Shown: positions 44,538-53,321 of the stretch, piece by piece | How the letters are laid out: each line of letters begins with the position of its first letter | Position numbering within the stretch: the first letter of the stretch is position 1 | DNA from: CAZSHB01 sp964606885 | GTDB taxonomy: Bacteria > Babelota > Babeliae > Babelales > CAIQNR01 | Assembly: GCA_964606885.1 (NCBI GenBank) | Contig: CAZSHB010000003.1 | Span: forward strand, 42,855-106,854 | DNA: 64,000 nucleotides | Reading direction: 5' to 3' | Position numbers and translations under genes: made by a program | Notes under the pieces: generated by a model | The model's database searches: none | The model's input: the letters and a program-made list of their open reading frames with translations, nothing else | What the model was told of the DNA's origin: nothing

Positions 44538-45272
44538 ATGATGAAAAAATTACTAATAATCGCAGGATTATTAACAGGTGCAGGTCTTTCTGCAGCCGAG
44601 CCTGCAATAGCAGCTGCTGCAAATGCAGCTAAAATTGCTACGGAAACTGTATTAAAGAATCCCATGACAATTCAAGCTGCAGTTCAAAAAGTTGTTACTG
44701 TTTGTAAGCAAACACTTACGATATGTGGTGCAACAGCTGTTGGCGCACTTGGTACATGGCTCAGCGTAGCTCCTAAAGACATAGCAGAGGGCGCGACTGA
44801 TGCTGCTACAAACGCTATTCAAAAAGTTACAGATACTGTTATTAAAGAAGCTCCCAAAGTTGTCCCATCTGCAGTTGACCTACTTACTCACATGACACAG
44901 GAACAATTCGATAGTCTAACAAAGGATGAGCAACTCAACCTTCTTCTCCCCGCATTTAATACTACATACGTCACACTTATTGCAACTAAAAAAGCTGCTA
45001 AAGAAGCTGCTGAAAAGACTGCCGCCCTTATAGCTGCAACAGATAAAAAGAATCTTTATATTCTATGCGCAGCAGGAGTTATTGCTTACATTGGAGTTAC
45101 AACAGCGCTAGAACAATATTTTACAAACAGAAGAATCAAAGACAAAATAACACGACTACCTGCAAATCAATTAAATCAAATAAGTATTCAGCAAATTCAT
45201 GATGCTGATAATAGCTTCTACTTTAACATCCCGCTTAACCCACTCAGATGGTTTCAATTGATAAACCGCTAA
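44538..45272 (+). CDS. secreted or membrane Ala-rich protein, unknown
   Basis: The start at 44538 (MMKKLLIIAGLLTGAG) is set by a GGAGG site 9 bases upstream; an ATG at 44487 has none. 244 residues. A signal peptide covers about residues 1-20, an Ala/Thr/Lys-rich helical region follows, with a hydrophobic patch (LTICGATAVGALGTWLSVA) and a second helix near the end (NLYILCAAGVIAYIGVTTAL). A middle segment reads LTHMTQEQFDSLTKDEQLNLLLPA. No family recognised. It has its own promoter and terminator, so it is monocistronic. Confidence 0.65.
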   Translation: MMKKLLIIAGLLTGAGLSAAEPAIAAAANAAKIATETVLKNPMTIQAAVQKVVTVCKQTLTICGATAVGALGTWLSVAPKDIAEGATDAATNAIQKVTDTVIKEAPKVVPSAVDLLTHMTQEQFDSLTKDEQLNLLLPAFNTTYVTLIATKKAAKEAAEKTAALIAATDKKNLYILCAAGVIAYIGVTTALEQYFTNRRIKDKITRLPANQLNQISIQQIHDADNSFYFNIPLNPLRWFQLINR

Positions 45273-45302
45273 ATTATTAAGCATATAATTTCTCCATTTT
45301 AA

Positions 45303-45337
45303 AGAGGCACACGTTTTAAGCTGTGCCTCTTTTTTTG
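45303..45337 (+). terminator. rho-independent terminator
   Basis: AGAGGCACA and TGTGCCTCT pair over 9 bp around a 10-base loop, followed by a run of seven T. It ends the gene at 44538-45272. Confidence 0.9.
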
Positions 45338-45460
45338 CGTAGGCTGGCTGGTTGACCCCGCCAAAGCCTTGTACTAGAGGAAAAGTATTGCTGTCCTGAG
45401 CAAACCTAAGGTAGATCTAACTCTTTATAACCATACTACCGTTACTTTAAAGGAGAACGT

Positions 45461-45871
45461 ATGAAGGTAGATACCGATATCAAGCACCTAGCTATTGTAG
45501 TCGCTCTTGCAGTGCTCATTCCATTTACCGTGCGCTCTGGCATAAAGGCTTACCAAGCAATGCAGACCGAAGAAAGCGCAATGGCTAACGACCACACCAC
45601 ACTCTTAATTGCAGGTGGCATTGGTATAGCCTGTATGATTATTGGTAGCCAAATTACCATCCAAGCAGTTGCTGGCGGTATTTTTATTGGCGGCCTAGTT
45701 ACCCTTATTAAAGCAATCAAATGCTCTTGGGGCGACTTTGATGCCTTACACCGCTTCTTGCTGTTGCTAGCAGGCATTATTATTGCACTCTTTTTTGGCC
45801 TGCGCGGCAACATGTCATTAAAGAACTTAATGAGCCATTTTAGCAAAAAAAAGCGTCCAGGAACTAAATAA
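45461..45871 (+). CDS. small polytopic membrane protein, unknown
   Basis: 136 residues with about four hydrophobic helices: HLAIVVALAVLIPFTVRSG, LLIAGGIGIACMIIGS, AVAGGIFIGGLVTLIK and FLLLLAGIIIALFFGL, ending in a Lys-rich tail (HFSKKKRPGTK). An AAGGAG site precedes the ATG. No family recognised. It stands alone, followed by a terminator. Confidence 0.65.
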   Translation: MKVDTDIKHLAIVVALAVLIPFTVRSGIKAYQAMQTEESAMANDHTTLLIAGGIGIACMIIGSQITIQAVAGGIFIGGLVTLIKAIKCSWGDFDALHRFLLLLAGIIIALFFGLRGNMSLKNLMSHFSKKKRPGTK

Positions 45872-45895
45872 CTAGTTGCTTTTTAAGCCCTACAA

Positions 45896-45931
45896 ATAAA
45901 GCCAACTCTCAACAGGTTGGCTTTATTTTTT
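45896..45931 (+). terminator. rho-independent terminator
   Basis: AAAGCCAAC and GTTGGCTTT form a 9-bp stem with a 9-base loop, followed by ATTTTTT. Confidence 0.9.
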
Positions 45932-45986
45932 AACCCCTTATACCTACACCGCGCAACCACCAATTAGTGCGTTATTTGGGGAGTTT

Positions 45987-46015
45987 TTGGGAAAAATATT
46001 TTTCTTCTATATACT
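45987..46015 (+). promoter_or_regulatory. sigma70-type promoter candidate for alaS
   Basis: TTGGGA (45987-45992), a 17-base spacer and TATACT (46010-46015), 49 bases before the alaS start. Confidence 0.5.
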
Positions 46016-46064
46016 CTACTAAAGCTGTTGTCCAAGTTTTGTAACACAAAAGGTAACTATCATT

Positions 46065-46961
46065 ATGAAGTCACTTGATATACGTAAAAAATACTTCGAT
46101 TTTTTCACTAAACATGGCCATCACCACGCGGAAAGCTCATCATTAATTCCAGCCCAAGATCCAACATTGTTATTTACTAACGCGGGTATGAATCAATTTA
46201 AGGATCTTTTCCTTGGTACAGAAACACGTAGTTACAAAACTGCCGTAAGCATCCAAAAATGCGTACGCGCTGGCGGCAAACACAATGACCTTGATAACGT
46301 AGGCTTTACCAAGCGCCATCTTACTTTTTTTGAAATGATGGGGAACTTCTCTTTTGGTGATTATTTCAAAAAAGAAGCAATCAATCTTGCATGGACTTTT
46401 TTAACTAAAGAACTTGGTCTAAAACCAAGCGATATGTTTGTATCTGTCTATAAAGAAGACGATGAAGCGTTTGATATCTGGCACAAAGATATGGGCGTAC
46501 CAAAAGAACGCATTATGCGTTTTGATAAAAAAGATAACTTCTGGCAAATGGGCGATGTTGGCCCATGCGGACCATGTACCGAAATTTATGTCGATCTTCG
46601 ATCAGCAGAAGAACGAAAAACTGCTCCTGTCTACCAAGATTTTGAAGATGGTAAATTGTTAGAAATCTGGAACCTCGTATTCATGCAATTTGATATGCAA
46701 CCGGACGGTTCATTAAAAAAATTAAAGCACACCGGTGTTGATACTGGTATGGGCCTTGAACGTGTTACCTGCATTATGCAAGGTAAAGACACAGTCTACC
46801 ACACCGATCTATTCACACCCCTTATTACAGCAACAGAAAAACTTTGTGGCCTGAAGTACGACGAACAAACGGATAAAGTTAAAGCAGCATTTCATGTTTT
46901 AGCTGATCATGTCCGCTCTTCTTCTTTGATTATTGCTGATGGCGGATCCCCTTCTAAGTAA
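46065..46961 (+). CDS. alaS: alanyl-tRNA synthetase, N-terminal part ending at an in-frame UAA
   Basis: 298 codons holding the class II catalytic core: KKYFDFFTKHGHHHAESSSL, LLFTNAGMNQFKDLFLG, the motif 2 region RAGGKHNDLDNVG...HLTFFEMMGNFSFGDYF, and motif 3 GVDTGMGLERV. It ends GGSPSK then TAA (46959-46961). The same frame continues straight on with GRGYVLRKIIRRA, the conserved stretch that in intact AlaRS follows this position (usually SNEGRGYVLRR). So one codon, probably Glu, Lys or Gln, has become UAA. Alone, this part could form alanyl-adenylate but lacks the tRNA-binding and editing domains. Confidence 0.9.
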   Translation: MKSLDIRKKYFDFFTKHGHHHAESSSLIPAQDPTLLFTNAGMNQFKDLFLGTETRSYKTAVSIQKCVRAGGKHNDLDNVGFTKRHLTFFEMMGNFSFGDYFKKEAINLAWTFLTKELGLKPSDMFVSVYKEDDEAFDIWHKDMGVPKERIMRFDKKDNFWQMGDVGPCGPCTEIYVDLRSAEERKTAPVYQDFEDGKLLEIWNLVFMQFDMQPDGSLKKLKHTGVDTGMGLERVTCIMQGKDTVYHTDLFTPLITATEKLCGLKYDEQTDKVKAAFHVLADHVRSSSLIIADGGSPSK

Positions 46962-46973
46962 GGTCGCGGCTAC

Positions 46974-48653
46974 GTGCTCAGAAAAATCATTCGTCGCGCA
47001 GCACTCTTTGCACAAAAGCTATCTTCTAAAAATATCTTCCCTGAACTGGCAAAAGTATTTATTAAAGAACTTTCGCCTATTTATCCAGAACTTAAAACCA
47101 ATCAGACTATGATTGTGGATCTCTTACAGCACGAAATTGAACAGTTTGCACAAAACCTGATCCGTGGTCAGGCAATTCTTGAAACGTTCTTTAAAGAACA
47201 ACACGCATCAAAAACTATCACCGGCGAACAAGCATTTAAACTTTACGACACCTATGGGTTCCCACTTGAGGTTACCACCCTTGCTTGCCAAGAACGTGGT
47301 TATAACGTTGATTTTGTTGGCTTTGAACAAGCGATGGAAAAACAGCGTGAACTCTCTGGTAAAAAGATGAAATCTACAAAAAAAGCGGTAGAGCTCCCTG
47401 AAAATTTAACAGCAAAATTTGTAGGCTACGAAAAAACAGAAGTTACTTCCCCTATTGTTGGGTTATTTACAGACGACACACTGCACACCAAAGTAACAGC
47501 TGGCAAACCATGCTGGGTCATTACTAAAGAATGTCCGTTTTTTGTAAGTACCGGCGGTCAAGTTGATGACGTAGCTACCGTTACTATCCATGGCAAAGCC
47601 ATGCCTGTAACCGCGCTCCAAAAGATTGGTTCTGTCGTAGCGTTTGAAATTACACCAGATATTGCTCTTACTGTAGGCGATAACGTTCACCAAGAAGTGC
47701 ACGTTAAAACAAGAAAAATGACCGCAAACAACCACACTGCAACGCATTTACTCCAAGCAGCACTTATTGAACTGCTCGGTAAACAAGTGAAACAGTCAGG
47801 TTCAGTGGTTGACCCTAACTACTTGCGCTTTGATTTTACCTACCACAAAAACCTAACGCCTGAAGAAATTACGCACGTAGAAAACCGCGTAAACGATATT
47901 ATCAGAGAAAACATCCCTGTTTCTATTTTTGAAACATCGTACAAAAAAGCCCTTGAACATGGCGCAATTGCAATCTTTGGCGAAAAATATAACCCAGAAT
48001 GCGTACGCGTTATTGATGTACCAGGATTCTCTACCGAACTGTGTGGCGGTACCCACGTACCTATGACAGGCGCTATTGGCCTCTTTAAGATTACCGAAGT
48101 ATCAGCACTTTCTGCTGGTAATCGCCGTATTTTTGCAGTCACCGGACCAAAAGCTGTTGAACTTATGCAACGTAACTTTAATGCAGTAAAAACACTCAGC
48201 CAAGAATTTAAAGTAAAGCCAGAAGAAGTTGTAACAGCTGTTGAAAAACAAACGGCATGCCTACATAAAGCTCAACTTGATGTTAAAAACCTCAAAAAAC
48301 AGATTCTTACCCATAGCATTGCTACCTGGCTAACACACACACAAACAGTACACTCAGTACCATTCTTGTACGTTGTTGTTGATGGTTACAGCACACCAGA
48401 TTTACAAGACGCTGTAACACAACTACAACACAAACAGCCAGGCCTCTACGTACTAGTAAGTAACGACGGCGATAAGGCAAACTTCTTTGCATCACTTGCT
48501 CCACAACATGCTCAACACATCAACTTTGAAAAAGTAAAAGATATCTTAGATGCTCATGGCCTTAAAGGTGGCGGTAAGCACGGTACACTGCAAGGTGGCG
48601 GACCACATATTACCAAAGATCTTAAAGCTGCATTACTTAAAGCGCTTGCATGA
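46974..48653 (+). CDS. alaS: alanyl-tRNA synthetase, C-terminal part (same frame after the UAA)
   Basis: The frame resumes at once after the UAA; a GTG at 46974 with an AAGG 10 bases before it could initiate separate translation of 559 residues. It holds the helical tRNA-recognition region, the editing domain with NNHTATHLLQAAL and CGGTHVPMTG, and the C-Ala domain with the KGGGKHGTLQGGGPHI tail. All zinc and editing motifs are kept, with no sign of decay. Together the two parts are 862 codons, the normal AlaRS size. Either a split enzyme, UAA read-through, or a sequence error would explain this. Confidence 0.88.
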   Translation: MLRKIIRRAALFAQKLSSKNIFPELAKVFIKELSPIYPELKTNQTMIVDLLQHEIEQFAQNLIRGQAILETFFKEQHASKTITGEQAFKLYDTYGFPLEVTTLACQERGYNVDFVGFEQAMEKQRELSGKKMKSTKKAVELPENLTAKFVGYEKTEVTSPIVGLFTDDTLHTKVTAGKPCWVITKECPFFVSTGGQVDDVATVTIHGKAMPVTALQKIGSVVAFEITPDIALTVGDNVHQEVHVKTRKMTANNHTATHLLQAALIELLGKQVKQSGSVVDPNYLRFDFTYHKNLTPEEITHVENRVNDIIRENIPVSIFETSYKKALEHGAIAIFGEKYNPECVRVIDVPGFSTELCGGTHVPMTGAIGLFKITEVSALSAGNRRIFAVTGPKAVELMQRNFNAVKTLSQEFKVKPEEVVTAVEKQTACLHKAQLDVKNLKKQILTHSIATWLTHTQTVHSVPFLYVVVDGYSTPDLQDAVTQLQHKQPGLYVLVSNDGDKANFFASLAPQHAQHINFEKVKDILDAHGLKGGGKHGTLQGGGPHITKDLKAALLKALA

Positions 48654-49063
48654 GACCTATGCGCACGCTAACTGATAGAGCGGGTATTATTCTTGTTAAA
48701 AATAATGCGGTGCTGCTTATGCACCGCATTAAACAAGACCAAGATTTTTACTGTATCCCTGGTGGACATATAGAAGCAGGAGAAACGCCCGAAAGTACTG
48801 CCGTCAGGGAACTGTTTGAAGAAACAACACTGATAGTACACGGTACCCTTGAGCTTTTTCTTAAAGTCCATAATGCCGGCCGTGATGAATATTACTTTCT
48901 AGCACCTGATGGTTTTTCTGGCACACCAGAACTTAGCGGAGAAGAAAAAGGATTTGCATCTACTACCAACGTGTATGAACTGGAATGGGTACCGCTCAAA
49001 GATATCCCTGCGCTGCTCCTGCATCCGCAAGAACTACATGCCAAGTTGTGTTTACTAGCTTAG
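48650..49063 (+). CDS. Nudix hydrolase
   Basis: 137 residues. The Nudix box runs from GGHIEAGE through RELFEE at about residues 38-56; the usual Gly after EE is Thr. It cleaves a nucleoside diphosphate linked to another group; substrate unknown. Its ATG overlaps the alaS stop (ATGA at 48650), so it is coupled to alaS; an ATG at 48659 is also possible. Its 3' end overlaps the convergent Cys-rich gene by 4 bases. Confidence 0.88.
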   Translation: MRPMRTLTDRAGIILVKNNAVLLMHRIKQDQDFYCIPGGHIEAGETPESTAVRELFEETTLIVHGTLELFLKVHNAGRDEYYFLAPDGFSGTPELSGEEKGFASTTNVYELEWVPLKDIPALLLHPQELHAKLCLLA

Positions 49064-49731
49064 TATTCTGAACCCATTTGCTCGAATGCTGCAGGCAGTT
49101 GATCACCCTTTTGCCATATTTTTGTGACATCAACCTGTCGTGTATCAACCACGTCTTCTGCAAAAAGCTGTGAGCTCTTCTTTGTTTGATCAAGCACTTG
49201 TTCCGCAGCATCTCGTTGCTCACCATCAGTAGGATCGATATACGCACAGAAGATATTGGCACACTGGAATGGCCATCCTAATGTGTCGGTATAATACGTG
49301 ATACAGTTTTGAATGGTGCTACAAGCACCTTCAAATCCATTCAAACGTGTTAATGGTAAATCTGTTGAATCTCTATAGGCCGTTTCGTAATTGGCAGTTT
49401 CATCACACGCTCTATAACACAAACAGTGTAGTTTATTGAGTGGTACTTTTTTTAAACCCCCATAGTCACAAAGCGATGTGACACTACTCATACAGGGAAT
49501 TTTAGAACCTGCTTTTTTAGCATTTTCAGCACATCTTTTATAACAGCTTGTTTTATCTAAACATTTTTTTCTATTAACTTCGGTTGATTGCGTCACAATA
49601 ATATACCCAGAACCGCCTGTCGCCACTACCGGTTCGCCTGGCGTTGTCACAGGTTGTGTTGAAAGCACTGCCTGCGCTTGCATAGTTCCCAATAAAATTA
49701 TACTGGCAAGTATACGTATACCGTTTTTCAT
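49060..49731 (-). CDS. secreted Cys-rich protein (third of three)
   Basis: 223 residues, signal peptide at residues 1-21 (ending MQAQA). The mature part has at least 13 Cys (KKCLDKTSCYKRCAENA, KIPCMSSVTSLC, LHCLCYRAC, GACSTIQNC, QCANIFCAY), in spacings that suggest several disulfides. No family recognised. The ATG overlaps the stop of the gene upstream (49728-49731), so it belongs to a three-gene operon of Cys-rich exported proteins. A disulfide-linked envelope layer, as in chlamydiae, is an inference by analogy only. Confidence 0.7.
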   Translation of the reverse strand: MKNGIRILASIILLGTMQAQAVLSTQPVTTPGEPVVATGGSGYIIVTQSTEVNRKKCLDKTSCYKRCAENAKKAGSKIPCMSSVTSLCDYGGLKKVPLNKLHCLCYRACDETANYETAYRDSTDLPLTRLNGFEGACSTIQNCITYYTDTLGWPFQCANIFCAYIDPTDGEQRDAAEQVLDQTKKSSQLFAEDVVDTRQVDVTKIWQKGDQLPAAFEQMGSEY

Positions 49732-50213
49732 TGCGACTCCCTACAAGAAAACCACGGGTTAGCACAAATCGACATTGACGATAATAAAGGCTTACGAACA
49801 GACTTTTTTACATCTTGCACTGATGTGTGACTTCTTTGTTTTTCTTGTGCCCATGCTAAACATTGGTTCCAACAACGCTTGTCTCTAATCTGACAACCAC
49901 GCGGCAACCAATACCCTTTATCGTTGCGTCTATTGCGATCAAACACACACTTAGAGAAGTGCGAATACACACCCTCTGCTTTTGCTTGATCCGTTACTTC
50001 GCCTATTCTTTTACATATGCGTCGGCACTCTTTTGACTTACATCCAGAAAGAGCCGCATCGCCCGAAGCACCGTTCATACAATCGTTATACGCTTGCTGT
50101 GCCGCTCTTGTTTTAAACCCTGGAGTATCAACAGAACTCTTATTCCAACCAAAAAAACTATAACTTGGGGTTGTATACAACATCGCTACAATCACCAGTA
50201 CTAATTTCTTCAT
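49728..50213 (-). CDS. secreted Cys-rich protein (second of three)
   Basis: 161 residues, signal peptide at residues 1-19. The mature part has about 9 Cys in pairs around Arg/Lys-rich helices (YNDCMNGASGD, GCKSKECRRICKRIGE, FSKCVFDRNRR, RGCQIRDKRCWNQCLAW) and ends SICANPWFSCRESQ. The CxxRDKRCWNQC piece resembles DRGCWNN...CFNSC in the next gene, suggesting a shared module. No known family. Confidence 0.7.
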   Translation of the reverse strand: MKKLVLVIVAMLYTTPSYSFFGWNKSSVDTPGFKTRAAQQAYNDCMNGASGDAALSGCKSKECRRICKRIGEVTDQAKAEGVYSHFSKCVFDRNRRNDKGYWLPRGCQIRDKRCWNQCLAWAQEKQRSHTSVQDVKKSVRKPLLSSMSICANPWFSCRESQ

Positions 50214-50229
50214 ACTCTTTTCCCTTTTT

Positions 50230-50916
50230 TCATTGGCTTGTTATCCATGGCACAGCGGTCGGTTTAAGAGGCTTTTGTTGCAAAGCGCACGAGTTAAAAC
50301 ACCCAAACGCATGGGGGCCATTATTCCAACACCCTCTATCAACTGCACATGCAGTAAACTGTGGCATATACGTAGCAGCAATCGATTGCTGCGCTAACCA
50401 CGCAAGATATTTTTGAGCAAGCGCTATACAACCAACTGCGCAATCTTTTACATCTGTCGTATTAGGCGCCTGACGCACTCCACACTGATTCACAAAACAG
50501 CTTATAAAGGCTTCTTTTTGCTGAGCGCCTTGATTGATAAAAGCAAAAACGCCAGCATCGTTTAAGATTGCTGGCAATGCTTGATAATTAATTTGCGTTA
50601 AATTTCCATAGGTACTTGAGTACGGATCGTAAAAATCACCCGTCATCCCGCCCGAGTTATTTTTAGCACCTTGGACAAAAATCTGGCACCACGTACAAGC
50701 ATCGCTTATATCTTGTGTTGCAGAAGCTGTCGCTTGGAACTGACTTGCCCCCTGCTGCGCAATTGCCGGATTATTGGCAAGCATGGCAACACAAAGATTA
50801 AATGCAAACTGTGTTGACGTGTCCTGAGCCAACGACCCCTTGAGGGTGCAGCTTGCACCATTAAGCGTGTAGGCGCTCGCACTTAAAAATACTGATAAAA
50901 CTAATAATTTTTTCAT
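50230..50916 (-). CDS. secreted Cys-rich protein (first of three)
   Basis: The start at 50916 (MKKLLVLSVF) is preferred over an ATG 6 bases earlier because AAGGGG is then 8 bases away. 228 residues with a signal peptide (ending YTLNGA). Cys residues come in pairs (SCTLKG, CTWCQIF, SCFVNQCGV, DCAVGCIAL, ACAVDRGCWN, GCFNSCAL). A long Ala/Gln-rich helical part lies between. No family recognised. First gene of the operon. Confidence 0.7.
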   Translation of the reverse strand: MKKLLVLSVFLSASAYTLNGASCTLKGSLAQDTSTQFAFNLCVAMLANNPAIAQQGASQFQATASATQDISDACTWCQIFVQGAKNNSGGMTGDFYDPYSSTYGNLTQINYQALPAILNDAGVFAFINQGAQQKEAFISCFVNQCGVRQAPNTTDVKDCAVGCIALAQKYLAWLAQQSIAATYMPQFTACAVDRGCWNNGPHAFGCFNSCALQQKPLKPTAVPWITSQ

Positions 50917-50977
50917 CCCCATTTCCCCTTTATTCCTATACTAAAGGTAACAAAGGTAAAGTGGAGCTTTCAATATT

Positions 50978-51502
50978 TTAGAAAAATTCTTTAACTATCA
51001 GGCTTATTGATTCATGGATTAATCTTGTAATATCTTCTTGTTTTTCGGTAAACGGTGCCAAAACATAGTCTGCAACTTCCGATTTATCCTCCGGACGACC
51101 TATGCCAAAACGCAAGCGCCAAAAATCGGCACCTACAAACTCAATAATTGATCGCAATCCATTGTGCCCTCTATGGCTTCCACCAAGACGTGTTGCAAGT
51201 GCACCAAAAGGCTTTTCCAATTCATCATGCACGACCAAAATTTCTTCTGGCTTAATACCCTTTTTTTGCAAAAACGGCATCACTTTACCTGAACTATTCA
51301 TAAACGTTTGCGGTTTAAGTAAAAGCACTGGCTTGTCGTGCAGCGTAATAGTAGCAACCTCAACAAGGTCTTTTTTTGACCAAGAACCACCATACTGATC
51401 TGCCAGCTCGTCTACCACTTTAAATCCAATATTGTGTCGTGTACGGTCATATTTAGGGCCAATATTACCTAAACCGACAATAGCTTTGATTGTTTTTCCC
51501 AT
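50978..51502 (-). CDS. pth: peptidyl-tRNA hydrolase
   Basis: 174 residues, slightly short for the family (about 190). Cleaves peptidyl-tRNAs that drop off ribosomes. Seen: VGLGNIGPKYDRTRHNIGF with catalytic His23 and the tRNA-binding Asn residues, KPQTFMNSSG, VVHDELEKPFG and GGSHRGHNGLRSI. Functionally linked to the ribosome rescue genes ssrA and smpB found 9 kb away. Confidence 0.95.
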   Translation of the reverse strand: MGKTIKAIVGLGNIGPKYDRTRHNIGFKVVDELADQYGGSWSKKDLVEVATITLHDKPVLLLKPQTFMNSSGKVMPFLQKKGIKPEEILVVHDELEKPFGALATRLGGSHRGHNGLRSIIEFVGADFWRLRFGIGRPEDKSEVADYVLAPFTEKQEDITRLIHESISLIVKEFF

Positions 51503-51520
51503 ACTTATATTTCTCTAATA

Positions 51521-51550
51521 AAAAAGCCGATGTTGTTACACACCGGCTTT
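51521..51550 (-). terminator. rho-independent terminator
   Basis: On the minus strand AAAGCCGGTGT pairs with ACATCGGCTTT (one G-U pair) around a short loop, followed by TTT and more T. It ends the Skp-like gene and sits just before pth. Confidence 0.75.
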
Positions 51551-51573
51551 AATTTTTTTAGTTTTTACAGAGC

Positions 51574-52092
51574 TTACGCTTTTTTAGGAGTCGCAGGAGC
51601 TTTAGCTACCTTTGCGTCCATAGCAGCGATAACTTCGTTTGTTTTATCTACGCTTGCATCAGCATATAAAGCGTTTGGAACTACTACTGTCCAACCTTTT
51701 GCCTTACAGATTTCGCGTACTTTAGTAACCAACTTAGTTTCAACTTCACCAGCTACGCGTTGTACGTATGCTTGTAAGTTTTGCTTCTTAACTTGAAGTT
51801 CAGCTTGCATACGGCCTGCTTCTTCTTGAGCTTTTTCAAGAGCTGCGTTGGTCATATCTTTTGCTTTTGTTTGCAAGTTAGTTACTGCAGCTTGAAACTT
51901 CTTTTCTAATGCTTCTATTGCTTGTGCTTTTTCTTTGATTTCAGCTTCAAGCTTTGTACGTAATGTAGAAAACTCTTGGGTTTCCATGCTGATTTTACCA
52001 AGGTCTACAACCACAATTTGTTGTTCTGCCATAAGACCTGAACATGCACTTACTGCTGTCAGAAGGAAAAGAGCGAAGAAATTTTTGTTCAT
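51574..52092 (-). CDS. Skp/OmpH family periplasmic chaperone
   Basis: 172 residues. Signal peptide at residues 1-22 (ending GLMA). The mature part begins with the family's IVVVDLGKISMETQEF strand, then a long coiled coil (about residues 40-125, rich in Lys, Glu, Ala and Gln), and closes with VREICKAKGWTVVVPN, the beta-strand return of Skp. Skp holds unfolded outer-membrane proteins in the periplasm, implying a Gram-negative-type outer membrane. An Ala/Lys-rich tail ends the protein. Confidence 0.82.
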   Translation of the reverse strand: MNKNFFALFLLTAVSACSGLMAEQQIVVVDLGKISMETQEFSTLRTKLEAEIKEKAQAIEALEKKFQAAVTNLQTKAKDMTNAALEKAQEEAGRMQAELQVKKQNLQAYVQRVAGEVETKLVTKVREICKAKGWTVVVPNALYADASVDKTNEVIAAMDAKVAKAPATPKKA

Positions 52093-52129
52093 AAAAATAT
52101 CCTTTTGTTACTGTATAAAAACTATTTTT

Positions 52130-52157
52130 ATCGTATAGAGGGCTCTGTAAAAGTCAA
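52130..52157 (-). promoter_or_regulatory. sigma70-type promoter candidate for the Skp-like gene
   Basis: Minus strand: TTGACT (52157-52152), a 16-base spacer and TACGAT (52135-52130), 38 bases before the start at 52092. Confidence 0.55.
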
Positions 52158-52159
52158 TC

Positions 52160-52951
52160 TCAATAAGATTCTGCATACCACGCATCAAGATCTTTCTTTG
52201 ATTTGCCTGTTGCACCATAGTCAAGTAATACAGCTTTAATTATTCCATACTTAGCCGATGCTACCTTACCACTACGCCACCCTATATACGCACAATCTAA
52301 AGGCGTTAAACCATCTTCACTTTTTTCATGCAACTCTTTTGCATACTCACTTGTAAACTCTGAAAATGTACCCCCAGGCGACGCCCATGCTGTTTTAAAA
52401 TTCAATATAGCTTGTAAAGCATTAACAGAGCCATGCAAAGCGGCCCACGCCAAAGGTCCTATTTTGCCTGGATAAAAGAGATAACGCATCGTTACATGAG
52501 CATCTAAAAAAGCATCAACCATAGCTTTATTATCTGTTTTTACAGCAACCAAAACATGCTGTGAAAATCTTCGCCACATCTCAAGCTGATTCTTGCATTT
52601 TTTATCAATATTAGCTTTGTGGCGTAATAATTCTTTAACAAGAGCAACATTATTATCTTTAGTTGCTAGTAGTACTACACCAAGATATCGCTCGCCCCAT
52701 TTAGCAGCAGCTAATTCCCACGCATCTTTCTCTTTTTGCAGGCCTCCTTTTCCCTTTTTATAGCCTCTTTGTTGTGCACCCTCATATTTCCAAAGCGGCG
52801 CTGGCCCTACAAGATTATTAACGCTTCCTGGTCCAGACAACTTTGCGGCATTATACAATGCAACTATCTCTTCTTTTGTATCATCTGCAGCTGCAAAGGA
52901 CACTCCTGATATACACAACACTGATAATAACAGCACTACTATTTTTTTCAT
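52160..52951 (-). CDS. secreted ankyrin-like protein (263 aa)
   Basis: Signal peptide at residues 1-20 (MKKIVVLLLSVLCISGVSFA). Ankyrin-like units: VVLLATKDNNVALVKELLRHKANIDKK, LVAVKTDNKAMVDAFLDAHVTM, LAWAALHGSVNALQAIL and GLTPLDCAYIG with AVLLDYGATG at the end. The start of the mature part (EEIVALYNAAKLSGP) is not repeat-like. It lies 25 bases downstream of the broken ankyrin gene, in the same direction. Confidence 0.78.
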   Translation of the reverse strand: MKKIVVLLLSVLCISGVSFAAADDTKEEIVALYNAAKLSGPGSVNNLVGPAPLWKYEGAQQRGYKKGKGGLQKEKDAWELAAAKWGERYLGVVLLATKDNNVALVKELLRHKANIDKKCKNQLEMWRRFSQHVLVAVKTDNKAMVDAFLDAHVTMRYLFYPGKIGPLAWAALHGSVNALQAILNFKTAWASPGGTFSEFTSEYAKELHEKSEDGLTPLDCAYIGWRSGKVASAKYGIIKAVLLDYGATGKSKKDLDAWYAESY

Positions 52952-52976
52952 GCTCTATCTCCTTTTTTTTCTATTT

Positions 52977-53294
52977 TTAAAATACTTTTCTCATGGCCAT
53001 TTCATGCGCACACGCTGCTGCATACACTGTTTGTTTATCTTTCCGACTTTCAAACAAACCATCTATCTTTTTCTTATTCTCTAAAAATATCTGCTTTTGA
53101 CGCATTACCCATCTTGGACAATCAACCACCATCGCATCATCTTGCTTTTCTTGTTGCTCGCTCTGATACCAGAACCATGCAAGCATATATGCCATATCAT
53201 CTGGATACCTAACTATTTGTTCAAGAACATACTGATCAATTACCGCTCCAGATCGTAATAAAAAATCAATTTTAGCGTATTGGTTTCTGCCCAA
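52977..53294 (-). pseudogene. ankyrin gene, 3' part after an in-frame UGA
   Basis: The frame is the same as that of the gene at 53322-54038. Right after the UGA it reads KDVTPLWAALGRNQYAKIDFLL and RSGAVID, a well-formed ankyrin unit, so the two parts were one protein of about 353 residues. A TTG at 53294 could start the second part, but with no good ribosome site. The C-terminal 70 residues are Lys- and Gln-rich and not repeat-like. No other damage is seen. Confidence 0.7.
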
Positions 53295-53321
53295 AGCTGC
53301 CCATAATGGAGTAACGTCTTT

